Assembly: GCA_023653025.1 (NCBI GenBank)
Contig: JAMNXS010000015.1
Coordinates: 1-49,754, forward strand
Length of the DNA stretch: 49,754 nucleotides
Origin: Burkholderiaceae bacterium
GTDB taxonomy: Bacteria > Pseudomonadota > Gammaproteobacteria > Burkholderiales > Burkholderiaceae_D
Direction: 5' to 3'
Shown: piece after piece, positions 41,272-49,732 of the stretch
How the letters are laid out: the number at the start of each line of letters is the position of its first letter
Position numbering within the stretch: position 1 is the stretch's first letter
Notes under the pieces: model-generated
Databases searched by the model: none
What the model saw: the letters and a program-made list of their open reading frames with translations, nothing else
What the model was told of the DNA's origin: nothing
Made by a program: the position numbers and the translations under genes

Positions 41272-42276
41272 TTACTTGTAGCCGGCACGGTCCATCAGCC
41301 GCGTGGCCGCGACCTGCAGTTCGCCGGCCTTGGCGACGTTCACCAGATTGGGCTTGAACGGTCCCCAGTTCTTGACGATGGAGTTGGCCTGCACCTTCGG
41401 ATTGGCCGGGAACTCGAGGTCCTCGTCGACATAGAAGTTCTGCGCAGCCTCCATCGACAGATACTCGATCAGCTTCTGTGCGCCGGCCGGGTTCTTCGCA
41501 TGCTTCGTGATGCCCGCGCCAGAGACATTGACATGGACGCCGCCGTCATTCTGGTTCGCCCAGAACAGGCCGACCGGGAAGCGCGGCTCTTTCACCAGCA
41601 GGCGGCCGAGATAATAGGTGTTGACGATGCCGACATCGCACTGGCCGGCGGCGAGCGCTTTCAGCAGCGAGGTGTCGTCGGGAAAGGGATCGGTCTTCAG
41701 GTTGGCGACCCAGCCGCGGACAATGGCCTCGGTCTTCGCCTCGCCGAGTTCGCTGATCATCAGCGCCACCAGCGACTGGTTGTAGACCTTCTTGCTGGTG
41801 CGCAGGCACAGGCGGCCCTTCCATTTCGGAGCCGCGAGGTCTTCATAGGTCGACAACTCCGTGCGCTGGACGGCGGCCTTGTTGTAGACGATGGTGCGCG
41901 CACGCACCGAGAGCCCGAACCACTGGTTGTCCGGATCGCGCAGGTGCGGCGGGATGTTGCGCTCGAGCACGGCCGAATTCAGCGCACGCAGTTGTCCTTG
42001 CTGAGCGGCCAGCCAGAGGTTGCCGGCGTCGACGGTAATCAGCAGATCGGCCGGCGTGCTCTCGGCTTCGGCTTTGAGGCGCGCCAGCAAGGCGCCTTCG
42101 TTGGCCGTCAGCAATTTGATCTCGGTGCCGGTTTCTTTGCTATAACGATCGAGCAGGGGCTTGAGCAGTTGCTCATTGCGTGCCGAGTACACGGTCACGG
42201 TGTCGGCCAAGGCCGGTGCGGACCACGAGGAGGCCAGCACGACGCCGGCAAAAATCAGTCGGGAAAACAGTCGCAT
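41272..42276 (-). CDS. fbpA: Ferric iron ABC transporter periplasmic binding protein FbpA
   Basis: A 334-residue iron(III)-binding protein (family of FbpA, FutA, AfuA). The signal peptide ends at APALADT. The mature start VTVYSARNEQLLKPLLDRYSKETG is the family opening, and the two Tyr ligands probably lie in VNTYYLGRLL. It is the first gene of fbpABC and lies directly behind a strong Fur box. Iron-limited induction is therefore expected. Confidence 0.92.
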   Translation of the reverse strand: MRLFSRLIFAGVVLASSWSAPALADTVTVYSARNEQLLKPLLDRYSKETGTEIKLLTANEGALLARLKAEAESTPADLLITVDAGNLWLAAQQGQLRALNSAVLERNIPPHLRDPDNQWFGLSVRARTIVYNKAAVQRTELSTYEDLAAPKWKGRLCLRTSKKVYNQSLVALMISELGEAKTEAIVRGWVANLKTDPFPDDTSLLKALAAGQCDVGIVNTYYLGRLLVKEPRFPVGLFWANQNDGGVHVNVSGAGITKHAKNPAGAQKLIEYLSMEAAQNFYVDEDLEFPANPKVQANSIVKNWGPFKPNLVNVAKAGELQVAATRLMDRAGYK

Positions 42277-42325
42277 GGGTCGGTACGAGGGTGGTTGGGG
42301 AATCGTTACCGGCAATTCTACACAA

Positions 42326-42344
42326 AATGAGAATTATTCTCAGT
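42326..42344. promoter_or_regulatory. Fur box upstream of fbpA, overlapping the end of yihY
   Basis: The core TGAGAATTATTCTCA (42328-42342) is a perfect 15-base palindrome, a very good Fur site. It lies about 50 bases before the fbpA ATG and overlaps the last codon and stop of the upstream yihY/brkB gene (stop at 42340-42342), so the fbp operon probably starts inside that gene's 3' end. Confidence 0.85.
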
Positions 42345-43221
42345 TGGATCCCGACACCTTCCCCCGCCGCGACCCCCATTGTTGTGCGTACGCCCACGTA
42401 AACTCGGCGCCGAGCAGGAAAATCTGCGCCGAGTAATAGACCCAGACCAATAGCACCACCAGCGACCCGGCAGCGCCGAAGACCGACGTCATGCCGCTCT
42501 TGCCTATGTAAAGCCCGATCAGGTATTTGCCGATGGTGAACAGCACGGCTGTGAAGAGCGAGCCGATCCAGACATCGCTCCACGCGACCTTCACCCGCGG
42601 CATGATCTTGTAGATCATCGCGAACATCGTGGTCACCAGCGCGAAGCTGATCGCAATATTCAGGAACTGCGCCAGCAGTATCCAGTGGCCGAACCACGCG
42701 CCCCACCACTTGCCCAGCGCCGACAGTGCGGCCGACAGCACCAGCGAGACCATCATCAGGAAACCGATGCCGAGGATCAGGCCAAACGACAGCAGCCTCG
42801 CGCGCAGCAGCGCCCACAGACCGCCCTGCTCGCGGCGCGGCGCGCGCCAGATGCGGTCGAGCGCATCCTGCAGTTCGGCGAACACGGTGGTGGCCCCGAC
42901 GACGAGCAGCACGAAACCGATCAGCGTCGAGAGCGCGCCGCGCGCCGGCTGGTCGGCGCGCTCGACCAGACCCTCGATCATGGTCGCCGCTTCCTGCCCG
43001 ATCAGGCCCTGCAGCTGCGCGGTGATTTCGCCGCGCGCGGCCTCGACGCCGAAAATCAGCCCGGCGACGGAGATCACGATCAGCAGCAGCGGCGCGATCG
43101 AGAACATCGTGTAGTAGGCCAGCGCCGCGCCCATGCTCGGCGCATAGTCGTCGATCCAGGCCGCCACCGCTGTCTTCAGCAGTGACCACAGGCGACCGGC
43201 ATTCAGGTCGCGCACGCTCAC
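42340..43221 (-). CDS. YihY/BrkB-family inner membrane protein
   Basis: A 293-residue integral membrane protein of the YihY/virulence factor BrkB family. About six hydrophobic helices, with YAPSMGAALAYYTMFSIAPLLLIVISV near the start, ALDRIWRAPRREQGG in a cytoplasmic loop and SLFTAVLFTIGKYLIGLYIG near the end. The function is unknown; an older label as tRNA-processing ribonuclease BN is not supported. The GTG start at 43221 overlaps the AsmA stop as GTGA. Confidence 0.88.
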   Translation of the reverse strand: MSVRDLNAGRLWSLLKTAVAAWIDDYAPSMGAALAYYTMFSIAPLLLIVISVAGLIFGVEAARGEITAQLQGLIGQEAATMIEGLVERADQPARGALSTLIGFVLLVVGATTVFAELQDALDRIWRAPRREQGGLWALLRARLLSFGLILGIGFLMMVSLVLSAALSALGKWWGAWFGHWILLAQFLNIAISFALVTTMFAMIYKIMPRVKVAWSDVWIGSLFTAVLFTIGKYLIGLYIGKSGMTSVFGAAGSLVVLLVWVYYSAQIFLLGAEFTWAYAQQWGSRRGKVSGSN

Positions 43222-45173
43222 CGCTTGCCCTGCTTCAGCAGCCCGATGCAGGGACTCGCGTCCTCCTCTCCCGGATTGATCAGCGCCAGCAGGCCCGCGA
43301 TCGGCGCGGCGACAGCTCCCAGCACGGCGGCCGCGCCGGCCTTCAGCGCAACCGTGCGGCGGTCGATGCCGACATCGGGGTTCTCGAAGCTGCCGCGCAC
43401 GTACAACGGCGCGCGCAGCGACAGCAGGCGCACGCCCTTGCTCTCCGGATGGATAGTCAGGTCGTAGCGCTCGCCCTGCAGGTTGATCGCGCCGGTCACA
43501 TGGATGGTGGCGTCCGGCGAGTCGAGCAGGAACACGCGCGGGGTCGCAATACCCTGCTTCACGCCGAGGTCGGCCACCAGACAGTTCACCGGAATCTGCC
43601 GGTCGCCGAAGATTTTCGTGATGGCCGCGGTGGCGATGTTGAGGCCGGCTGCCTCCAGCACGAACTTGCTGACCGTGCCCTTGCTGACCACCGCGCTCAT
43701 GTCGCCGCTGGCCGTGCCGAGCATTGCGGCAACCGAGTTGCCGCTGGCCTTGAGGTCGATGCGCGCGGCGATGGTGCCGATGCTGGCCGGCGCATCCCCT
43801 ACTTTCGGAAAAAGTTTCGCCAGGCTCAGGCCGCGTGCGCGCAGATCCATCGCCCCCTTGGCCGGATCGGCGCGTCCGTCGATCCGCACCGTGCCGGTCA
43901 GCTTGCCGCCGGCGATGCCGAACTGCAGCGGATCAAGCGTCAACACGCCGGCGCGCATGACGATTCGCGTGTCGAAGTCCTCGATCGGCAGCGCTTCCTT
44001 GCGGATGATCTGGCGGCCGGTGAAGCGTACCTGCACGTCCATCTTGTCCCAGCGGTCGGTCTTGAACGGCGACACCGGCAGCACCCGCCCCTTCGGCTGC
44101 GCGATCTCGCCCGGCTGCTTGCGGCCGTCGTCACCGGAGCCGATCAGCCGGCCCAGGTCGACCAGCCTCAGCCGCTTCGACACCACCTCGCCGCGCAGGC
44201 TCGGGCGCGGGGCCTGCTGCCGGTAGTGCAGGGTGCCGGCGATATCGCTGTCGCCGACCACGCCGCTGAAATTTTCATAGCGCAAGTCCAGCTGGCCCGG
44301 CTGCAGCCGGCCGACCACGCGGCCCTCGGTGGAAAACTTCGGCGTATCCGGCAGCAGTAGGCCGCTGATCGGGAACAGGTCGGCCATGCTGGCGCCGCGC
44401 AGCGTGAGCCGGATATCGAGCGCGCTCGGGTCGGCCGGATCGGTGATGCTGCCGCTGGCCTTGATGCGCGTCTCGCCCAGCCTGAGCGACGCATCCACCG
44501 GGTAGCGGACGCCGGCCGACCGCAATGCCAGCAGCGAGCCGGCCATACCCTGTCCCTCCAGCGTCTCGGCGTTGTAGCGCCCCTCGGCCTGCCAGCGCAA
44601 GCTGCCGTCGTCGCGCGTATCGATTCGCAGCGCGACGTCGGTCTTTTTTTCCTGCTCGACATAGCGCACGTCGCCACTGGCGATCGCGAGGCTCTTCAAT
44701 TCGAACTGCCAGCCGCCGCCCTGGCCGGCGGCCTGCTGCGGCGCAAACTGCCAGTTGCGGCGCGCTTCGCCGCGTTTCTCGAACACCAGCGTCGGCTCGG
44801 TCAGCCGCAGTTGCTCGATCCGTATCTGCTTGGCGAGCAGGCGCGGCAGGTTGAGGCTGAAGTCGACTTGCGGCGCGCTGGCCATCCAAGGGCCAGTGTG
44901 CGACCAGTCCGGATTGCCGAGTTTCACGTCGCGCGCACGAAAATGCGGCCATGGGATATAGCGCCGCCAACCCTGCGTTTCCGGCGGCGCCCGCCATTCA
45001 ACGGTCAGGTCGCCGTCGATCACAAATTCGCGGCCGGTGGCAGCGCTGATCTTGTCGGCCAGCCAGGGCCGCGCGCGGTTCCAGTCGAAAGTTGCGATCA
45101 GCGCGAGCAGCAGCGCGAATAGCGCCGCCAGCGCAATGAGGGAGATGCCAGCAGTCCGCCATGCGGTTTTCAT
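43218..45173 (-). CDS. AsmA-family protein
   Basis: A 651-residue protein with one N-terminal membrane anchor (GISLIALAALFALLLALIATF) and a large periplasmic body of beta-rich AsmA repeats. Family motifs include the N-terminal DWNRARPWLADKISAATGREF followed by IDGDL and the C-terminal DLTIHPESKGVRLLSLRAPLYVRGSFENPDVG. AsmA-like proteins are bridge-like lipid carriers or outer membrane biogenesis factors. It is coupled to the YihY gene by a GTGA overlap. ATG 45173 is chosen over a TTG six codons earlier. Confidence 0.88.
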   Translation of the reverse strand: MKTAWRTAGISLIALAALFALLLALIATFDWNRARPWLADKISAATGREFVIDGDLTVEWRAPPETQGWRRYIPWPHFRARDVKLGNPDWSHTGPWMASAPQVDFSLNLPRLLAKQIRIEQLRLTEPTLVFEKRGEARRNWQFAPQQAAGQGGGWQFELKSLAIASGDVRYVEQEKKTDVALRIDTRDDGSLRWQAEGRYNAETLEGQGMAGSLLALRSAGVRYPVDASLRLGETRIKASGSITDPADPSALDIRLTLRGASMADLFPISGLLLPDTPKFSTEGRVVGRLQPGQLDLRYENFSGVVGDSDIAGTLHYRQQAPRPSLRGEVVSKRLRLVDLGRLIGSGDDGRKQPGEIAQPKGRVLPVSPFKTDRWDKMDVQVRFTGRQIIRKEALPIEDFDTRIVMRAGVLTLDPLQFGIAGGKLTGTVRIDGRADPAKGAMDLRARGLSLAKLFPKVGDAPASIGTIAARIDLKASGNSVAAMLGTASGDMSAVVSKGTVSKFVLEAAGLNIATAAITKIFGDRQIPVNCLVADLGVKQGIATPRVFLLDSPDATIHVTGAINLQGERYDLTIHPESKGVRLLSLRAPLYVRGSFENPDVGIDRRTVALKAGAAAVLGAVAAPIAGLLALINPGEEDASPCIGLLKQGKR

Positions 45174-45229
45174 GGCGGTTGGATCGCGCAAGGAAGGCGC
45201 TGGTTCTTCGCGTCAGCTTGATGCGGCGG

Positions 45230-45272
45230 AAAAAAATCGGCGGCGCCGACCGGATTCGGGCGACGCCGCCGA
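45230..45272 (-). terminator. Rho-independent terminator after the serine-glyoxylate aminotransferase gene
   Basis: On the minus strand TCGGCGGCG (45272-45264) pairs with CGCCGCCGA (45245-45237), followed by seven T (45236-45230). It lies 35 bases after the stop codon. Confidence 0.8.
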
Positions 45273-45306
45273 GAGAGGAAGCAGGAAGACCGTTGGTGTC
45301 AGCGCC

Positions 45307-46533
45307 TCACGCTGCCTTGGCCAGCGCGATCTGTTCGGCAACGCTTGCGTCGAGGCCGACCGGAACGCGGTGCGTGCGCCAGAACTCGCTCGCGGCGGCG
45401 ACGCCGCTGCCGGCCCGGACCTTGATGCCGCAGTCGAGCATCGCCATCTCTGCGCCGGCAATCGCCGACATTAGGTGCACTTCATTCATGTCGCCGAGGT
45501 GGCCGATGCGGAACAGCTTGCCGGCCATCTTCGACAAGCCGGCGCCAAGCGACAGGTTGTACCGGTTGTAGGCACGGGAGATCACGTCCGCGCCATTGAC
45601 GCCTTCCGGCACCATCACGGCCGATACGGTGTTCGAATGCCATTTCGGTTCTTTCGCGCACAGCTTCATGCCCCAGCCGTCCTGCACGGCGGCGCGCACG
45701 CCGGCGGCCAGGTACTCATGGCGGGCGAAGATGTTATCAAGCCCTTCCTCCTCAATCATGGTCAGCGCCTCGACCAGGCCATACAGCAGCGGCAGTGCCG
45801 GCGTGTACGGGAAATAACCGGTCTTGTTCGCGTTGAGCATGTCCTGCAGGTCGAAATACGAGCGCGCGAGCTTCGCCTCGGCATGCATGTCGAGTGCCTT
45901 TTGGCTCGCGCACAGGATGCCAAGGCCGGCCGGCAGCATCAGTCCCTTCTGCGAACCCGACACCGCCATGTCCACGCCCCAGTCGTCGAAGCGGAAATCG
46001 ATCGATGCCAGCGACGACACCGCGTCCACGAACAGCAGTGCCGGATGCTTCGCATCGTCGAGCGCGCGGCGTACGGCGCCGATGTCCGAGGAGACGCCGG
46101 TGGCGGTCTCGTTGTGGCAGGCCAGCACTGCCTTGATCTTGTGCTGCGTGTCGTGGCGCAGGATCTCCGCGTACTGCTCGACCGGCACTCCGGTGCCCCA
46201 GTCGACATCGACGATCTGCACATTCAGGCCGTGCTTCTCGCACATGGCGATCCACAGGTGGCTGAACTGTCCGAAGCGCGCAGCCAGCACGGTGTCGCCT
46301 GGCGACAGCGTGTTGGTGATCGCGGCCTCCCAGCAGCCGGTGCCGGAGGACGGGAACACGAAGGGCGTGCCGCGCTCAGTGCGGAAAACGCGTTTCAGGC
46401 CCGGCATGATGGTGCGGGTCAGCAGCGGGAAATCGGGCGAGCGATGGTCTTCCATCGATACCATCATTGCGCGCATGATCCGGTCGGGCACGTTTGTCGG
46501 ACCGGGTACGAACAGGAAATTGCGTCCAGCCAT
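45307..46533 (-). CDS. sgaA: Serine-glyoxylate (alanine-glyoxylate) aminotransferase
   Basis: A 408-residue PLP enzyme of class V. It transfers the amino group of serine (or alanine) to glyoxylate, giving hydroxypyruvate (or pyruvate) and glycine. The N-terminus FLFVPGPTNVPDRIMRAM and the PLP lysine in VSGSQKGLMLPAGLG are diagnostic, and the length matches. It is 90 bases downstream of glyA on the same strand. Serine-glyoxylate aminotransferase plus serine hydroxymethyltransferase form the amino-transfer half of the serine cycle, and also a glyoxylate salvage route. Confidence 0.9.
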   Translation of the reverse strand: MAGRNFLFVPGPTNVPDRIMRAMMVSMEDHRSPDFPLLTRTIMPGLKRVFRTERGTPFVFPSSGTGCWEAAITNTLSPGDTVLAARFGQFSHLWIAMCEKHGLNVQIVDVDWGTGVPVEQYAEILRHDTQHKIKAVLACHNETATGVSSDIGAVRRALDDAKHPALLFVDAVSSLASIDFRFDDWGVDMAVSGSQKGLMLPAGLGILCASQKALDMHAEAKLARSYFDLQDMLNANKTGYFPYTPALPLLYGLVEALTMIEEEGLDNIFARHEYLAAGVRAAVQDGWGMKLCAKEPKWHSNTVSAVMVPEGVNGADVISRAYNRYNLSLGAGLSKMAGKLFRIGHLGDMNEVHLMSAIAGAEMAMLDCGIKVRAGSGVAAASEFWRTHRVPVGLDASVAEQIALAKAA

Positions 46534-46623
46534 GGTTTGTCTCCTTGCTTCGTTATCGTCAGAGGGTTCACGGACGGTCTACGCCGCCCTCGCGTGAATG
46601 CGGTGGCCTGCCTGACTCAGCCG

Positions 46624-47913
46624 TCAGGCGGTGGTCATTCCATACACCGGGAAAGGCGCGACCAGCGCCTCGACCTTGGAACGCACTTCGGCGATGCGCG
46701 CCGCGTCGTTCGGCGCGTCGAGCACGTCCGCGATCAGATGCGCGGTCATGCGCACCTGCTCCTCGCGGAAGCCGCGCGTGGTCATCGCCGGCGAACCGAG
46801 GCGGATGCCGGAGGTGATCATTGGTTTCTCCGGGTCGTTCGGAATGCCGTTCTTGTTGCAGGTGATGTGCGCCTGCCCGAGCGCGGCCTCGGCGGCCTTG
46901 CCGGTGATGCCCTTGGCGCGCAGGTCGACCAGCATCACATGCGACTCGGTGCGGCCGGAGACGATGCGCAGCCCGCGCTCGACCAGGGTCTCGGCCAGTG
47001 CGGCGGCGTTCCGGATGACCTGCTGCTGGTAGGCCTTGAAAGCCGGTTGCAGCGCTTCGTGGAATGCGGTCGCCTTGCCGGCGATCACGTGCATCAGCGG
47101 ACCGCCCTGAATGCCGGGGAAAATCGCGCTGTTGATCTTCTTGGCGATCTCTTCGTCGTTCATCAGGATGATGCCGCCGCGCGGGCCGCGCAGGCTCTTG
47201 TGCGTCGTGGACGTGACCACATGCGCATGCGGTACCGGGTTCGGGTACACGCCGCCGGCGATCAGCCCCGAGTAATGCGCCATGTCGACCAGCAGGTAGG
47301 CGCCGATGTCGTCGGCCACCTTGCGGAACCGGGCCCAGTCGATCTTCAGCGCGTAGGCGGACGCTCCGGCGATGATCAGCTTCGGCTTGTGCTCGCGCGC
47401 CATGCGCTCCATCTGTTCGTAATCAAGCTCTTCTTTTTGGTCTAGGCCATAGGAGACCACCTTGAACCACTTGCCCGACATGTTCAGGTGCATGCCGTGC
47501 GTCAGGTGCCCGCCCTCGGCCAGCGACATGCCCATGATGGTGTCGCCGGGGTTCAGCAGCGCGAGAAACACTGCCTGGTTGGCCTGCGACCCGGAGTTCG
47601 GCTGCACATTGGCGAAATTGGCGCCGTACAGCGCCTTCAGGCGGTCGATGCACAACTGCTCAACGATGTCGACGTATTCGCAGCCGCCGTAGTAGCGCTT
47701 GCCCGGGTAACCTTCGGCGTACTTGTTCGTCAGCACCGAACCCTGCGCCTGCATCACGGCTGGCGACGTGTAGTTCTCGGAGGCGATCAGCTCAATGTGG
47801 GCTTCCTGGCGCCCGGCCTCGTGCTGGATCGCAGCCCAGAGTTCGGGGTCGCCCTGATCGATGGTCAGGTTGTCCGGGAAGGCGCACTTCGTGGGCGTGA
47901 CGCGTTGAAGCAT
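46624..47913 (-). CDS. glyA: Serine hydroxymethyltransferase
   Basis: A 429-residue PLP enzyme that interconverts serine and glycine with tetrahydrofolate. Motifs: [40 protein letters not shown] shortened to [15 protein letters not shown], and [16 protein letters not shown] with the PLP lysine. An unusual N-terminal tail ([21 protein letters not shown]) is somewhat longer than in E. coli GlyA. ATG 47913 follows GGAGAACG. It is upstream of the aminotransferase and probably co-transcribed with it. Confidence 0.93.
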   Translation of the reverse strand: MLQRVTPTKCAFPDNLTIDQGDPELWAAIQHEAGRQEAHIELIASENYTSPAVMQAQGSVLTNKYAEGYPGKRYYGGCEYVDIVEQLCIDRLKALYGANFANVQPNSGSQANQAVFLALLNPGDTIMGMSLAEGGHLTHGMHLNMSGKWFKVVSYGLDQKEELDYEQMERMAREHKPKLIIAGASAYALKIDWARFRKVADDIGAYLLVDMAHYSGLIAGGVYPNPVPHAHVVTSTTHKSLRGPRGGIILMNDEEIAKKINSAIFPGIQGGPLMHVIAGKATAFHEALQPAFKAYQQQVIRNAAALAETLVERGLRIVSGRTESHVMLVDLRAKGITGKAAEAALGQAHITCNKNGIPNDPEKPMITSGIRLGSPAMTTRGFREEQVRMTAHLIADVLDAPNDAARIAEVRSKVEALVAPFPVYGMTTA

Positions 47914-48136
47914 GATCGTTCTCCAAGGGTGAGTCGGCAAGACTCGTTGGGGGCAGACTGTACTGGCCGGTTCAGATAAGGAAAAATCAATTCTTCTTCA
48001 CAGGATGGTCAGAAACGCTTACCGATCTCCGCAAACGCAGGCGCTTTGCGGCCATTCAAGAATCGGCGGCAGCTGCCGATATCCATTCTGACAACCGTCA
48101 TTGCCGTTCACGCTGCATTTCCTGTCGCCTATCAAG
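47914..48136. other. Divergent intergenic region upstream of glyA and the MORN gene
   Basis: The 223 bases between two divergent genes contain an inverted repeat CCGCAAA-N9-TTTGCGG (48029-48051). No clear promoter hexamers or riboswitch-like folds were found. Confidence 0.35.
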
Positions 48137-48727
48137 ATGAACACTTTGCGCATGCTTGCCGTCTGTGCCGCCGCCAGCCTCGCCGCCTGTGCCCCGATGC
48201 GCGATCAGGCGGGTTGGACCAGCCTGCGCGTCAAGCAGGCGCTCGAGGCGCTGCCGGGCGGACCGCAAGCGTCGGGCGCGCCGGCCGTCACCCACTTCAC
48301 CTACGCGAATGGCGACCGCCTGACCGCCGTGTTGCAGGATGGACAAGTAACCGGCACGGTGCAGGTCGATTACGCCGACGGCAAGCGCTATGTCGGCGAG
48401 TTCAGGCATCACCGCGTGCATGGGCAGGGCACGCTGCTGTTCCCGAACGGCGACCGCTATGACGGCCAGTTCGTCATGGGCCGTCGCCACGGTGCCGGCA
48501 TCTATACCTTCGCCAGCGGTGGCCAGTACCGCGGCCAGTTCGCCAACGACCGCATGACCGGCTTCGGCCACTTCACCTATGCAAACGGAGACCGCTACCG
48601 CGGCTTCTTCGTCGATGGCACGCATCATGGCCTCGGACGCCTGGCCTCCGGTGCGGGACGTGCGATGCAGGAAGGGCGCTGGGAGAACGGCGTCTTCATC
48701 TGGCCGCAGCCGATCGAGCAGTTCTGA
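48137..48727 (+). CDS. MORN-repeat lipoprotein
   Basis: A 196-residue protein with a lipoprotein signal (TLRMLAVCAAASLAAC, lipobox LAAC, Cys18) and at least four MORN repeats, for example YVGEFRHHRVHGQGTLLFPN, YDGQFVMGRRHGAGIYTF, YRGQFANDRMTGFGHFTY and YRGFFVDGTHHGLGRLA. MORN repeats bind lipids or act as scaffolds. In bacteria they occur in surface lipoproteins of unknown role. The ATG 48137 start gives the best signal peptide; its ribosome site is weak. A longer start at 48101 is possible. Confidence 0.85.
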   Translation: MNTLRMLAVCAAASLAACAPMRDQAGWTSLRVKQALEALPGGPQASGAPAVTHFTYANGDRLTAVLQDGQVTGTVQVDYADGKRYVGEFRHHRVHGQGTLLFPNGDRYDGQFVMGRRHGAGIYTFASGGQYRGQFANDRMTGFGHFTYANGDRYRGFFVDGTHHGLGRLASGAGRAMQEGRWENGVFIWPQPIEQF

Positions 48728-48810
48728 CGTCGGGGGCCTGCGGGCCCTCACTTGCCGGCAGGACGGATTTCTGCTGTCATGGAACGCATCCGAGGCTACG
48801 GAGCCAGCGC

Positions 48811-49482
48811 ATGACGAGGCATCCCCTGTCCCTGCTGAAGTCGCTGCAACAGATGCTGACGGCCATTTATGATGTGCCGATCAGGCTCGACGTTACCGAG
48901 TTCCTGATCACCGAGCGCGAGCAGTTGCCCGCCGCGCACCGGCATGCCGATACCGACGAGCAGGTGCTGGTGGCGCGTGACGGCGACGGACTTCGGATCG
49001 GCGTCTTCCTCGATGGCGCGCTGCTCGAGCGCCTGTCGCGCGCCGACCCGCTGACCGTGCTGGACGGCGGCAATGTCGGCGACTACTGGAGCGCGCTCGA
49101 GGGCGTCAGCCACTTTCACTATCTTGTATGGAATGCCGGCCACGGACGAGCCGTCACGCTGCACGAACTCGAATTGCAGGCCGAGATCGACAAGTACGTC
49201 AGCAGCCTCTGGCTACTGAAGCGCCAGCATCCGCATCGCTTCCCCGCCGAACTGCATGCGCTGCTGTTCGAGCGCTGCCAACTGCGCACAGGGCTCTGCG
49301 GCGAACGCCGCAGGATGTACCAGACGGCGAACGACTACGCGTCCCGCTTCTGCCGCCGGCTCGCGCAACGGCTGACGTCGTCGCTGGGGTCGGCGCGCGT
49401 GGAGACCATGGCCGAACTGCGCCGTTTCTACCGGCTCGGGCACCAGCGCAAGTTCCGGCATATCGAGCGCACGACCGGCTGA
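48811..49482 (+). CDS. Protein of unknown function
   Basis: A 223-residue soluble protein without a signal peptide or membrane helix. It has an N-terminal LSLLKSLQQMLTAIYDVP, a middle FHYLVWNAGHGRAVTLHELELQAEIDKYV and a basic C-terminal half with RRMYQTANDYASRFCRRLAQRL. I recognise no family. The ATG follows GGAGCCAGCGC at good spacing. It may be co-transcribed with the MORN lipoprotein 83 bases upstream. Confidence 0.6.
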   Translation: MTRHPLSLLKSLQQMLTAIYDVPIRLDVTEFLITEREQLPAAHRHADTDEQVLVARDGDGLRIGVFLDGALLERLSRADPLTVLDGGNVGDYWSALEGVSHFHYLVWNAGHGRAVTLHELELQAEIDKYVSSLWLLKRQHPHRFPAELHALLFERCQLRTGLCGERRRMYQTANDYASRFCRRLAQRLTSSLGSARVETMAELRRFYRLGHQRKFRHIERTTG

Positions 49483-49560
49483 CCGGCCTCCGCACCGGCC
49501 CGTTCGCCAAGGCACAAATCACTCCCGTCACGCCGCCGACGCCACGCAACGCCCCCGCCC
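49483..49560. other. Short intergenic stretch before the terminal repeat
   Basis: GC-rich and Pro-codon-like in composition, with no feature recognised. It leads into the hairpin at 49561. Confidence 0.3.
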
Positions 49561-49612
49561 GCGCAGGACTGTGGTTTTTCTTCGCTGCGGCTGAAAAACC
49601 ACAGTCCTGCGC
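49561..49612. repeat. 19-bp perfect hairpin at the inner edge of the right terminal repeat
   Basis: Arms GCGCAGGACTGTGGTTTTT (49561-49579) and its exact complement (49594-49612) are separated by the 14-base loop CTTCGCTGCGGCTG. The right arm and loop belong to the terminal repeat; the left arm lies mostly outside it. The same arm sequence appears a third time at 121-139. It could serve as a bidirectional terminator because the loop-proximal arm ends are T and A runs, but no T-run follows the stem. Confidence 0.85.
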
Positions 49613-49732
49613 GGCCGGCGCGGCAAAGTCCCGCCCAACCTGCCCGCCCCGCCCGCGTACACCCGACGTCGCCGCCGGCGGCGGCAAGCTGCCGCCATCG
49701 TCCTGCCCTGCCGACCGACGGCAGCCGCAGCG
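49576..49732. repeat. Right copy of terminal inverted repeat
   Basis: This is the reverse complement of positions 1-157 with two mismatches (49645-49646 against 87-88). After the repeat the window continues for 22 more bases (GCGCAGGAGGTCCTTCGATG and two more) that are not covered at the left edge. Confidence 0.85.

Noticed and set aside
42340-43221. Ribonuclease BN function for the YihY protein
   Set aside because: The older label for this family is not supported; the protein is an integral membrane protein without nuclease motifs.
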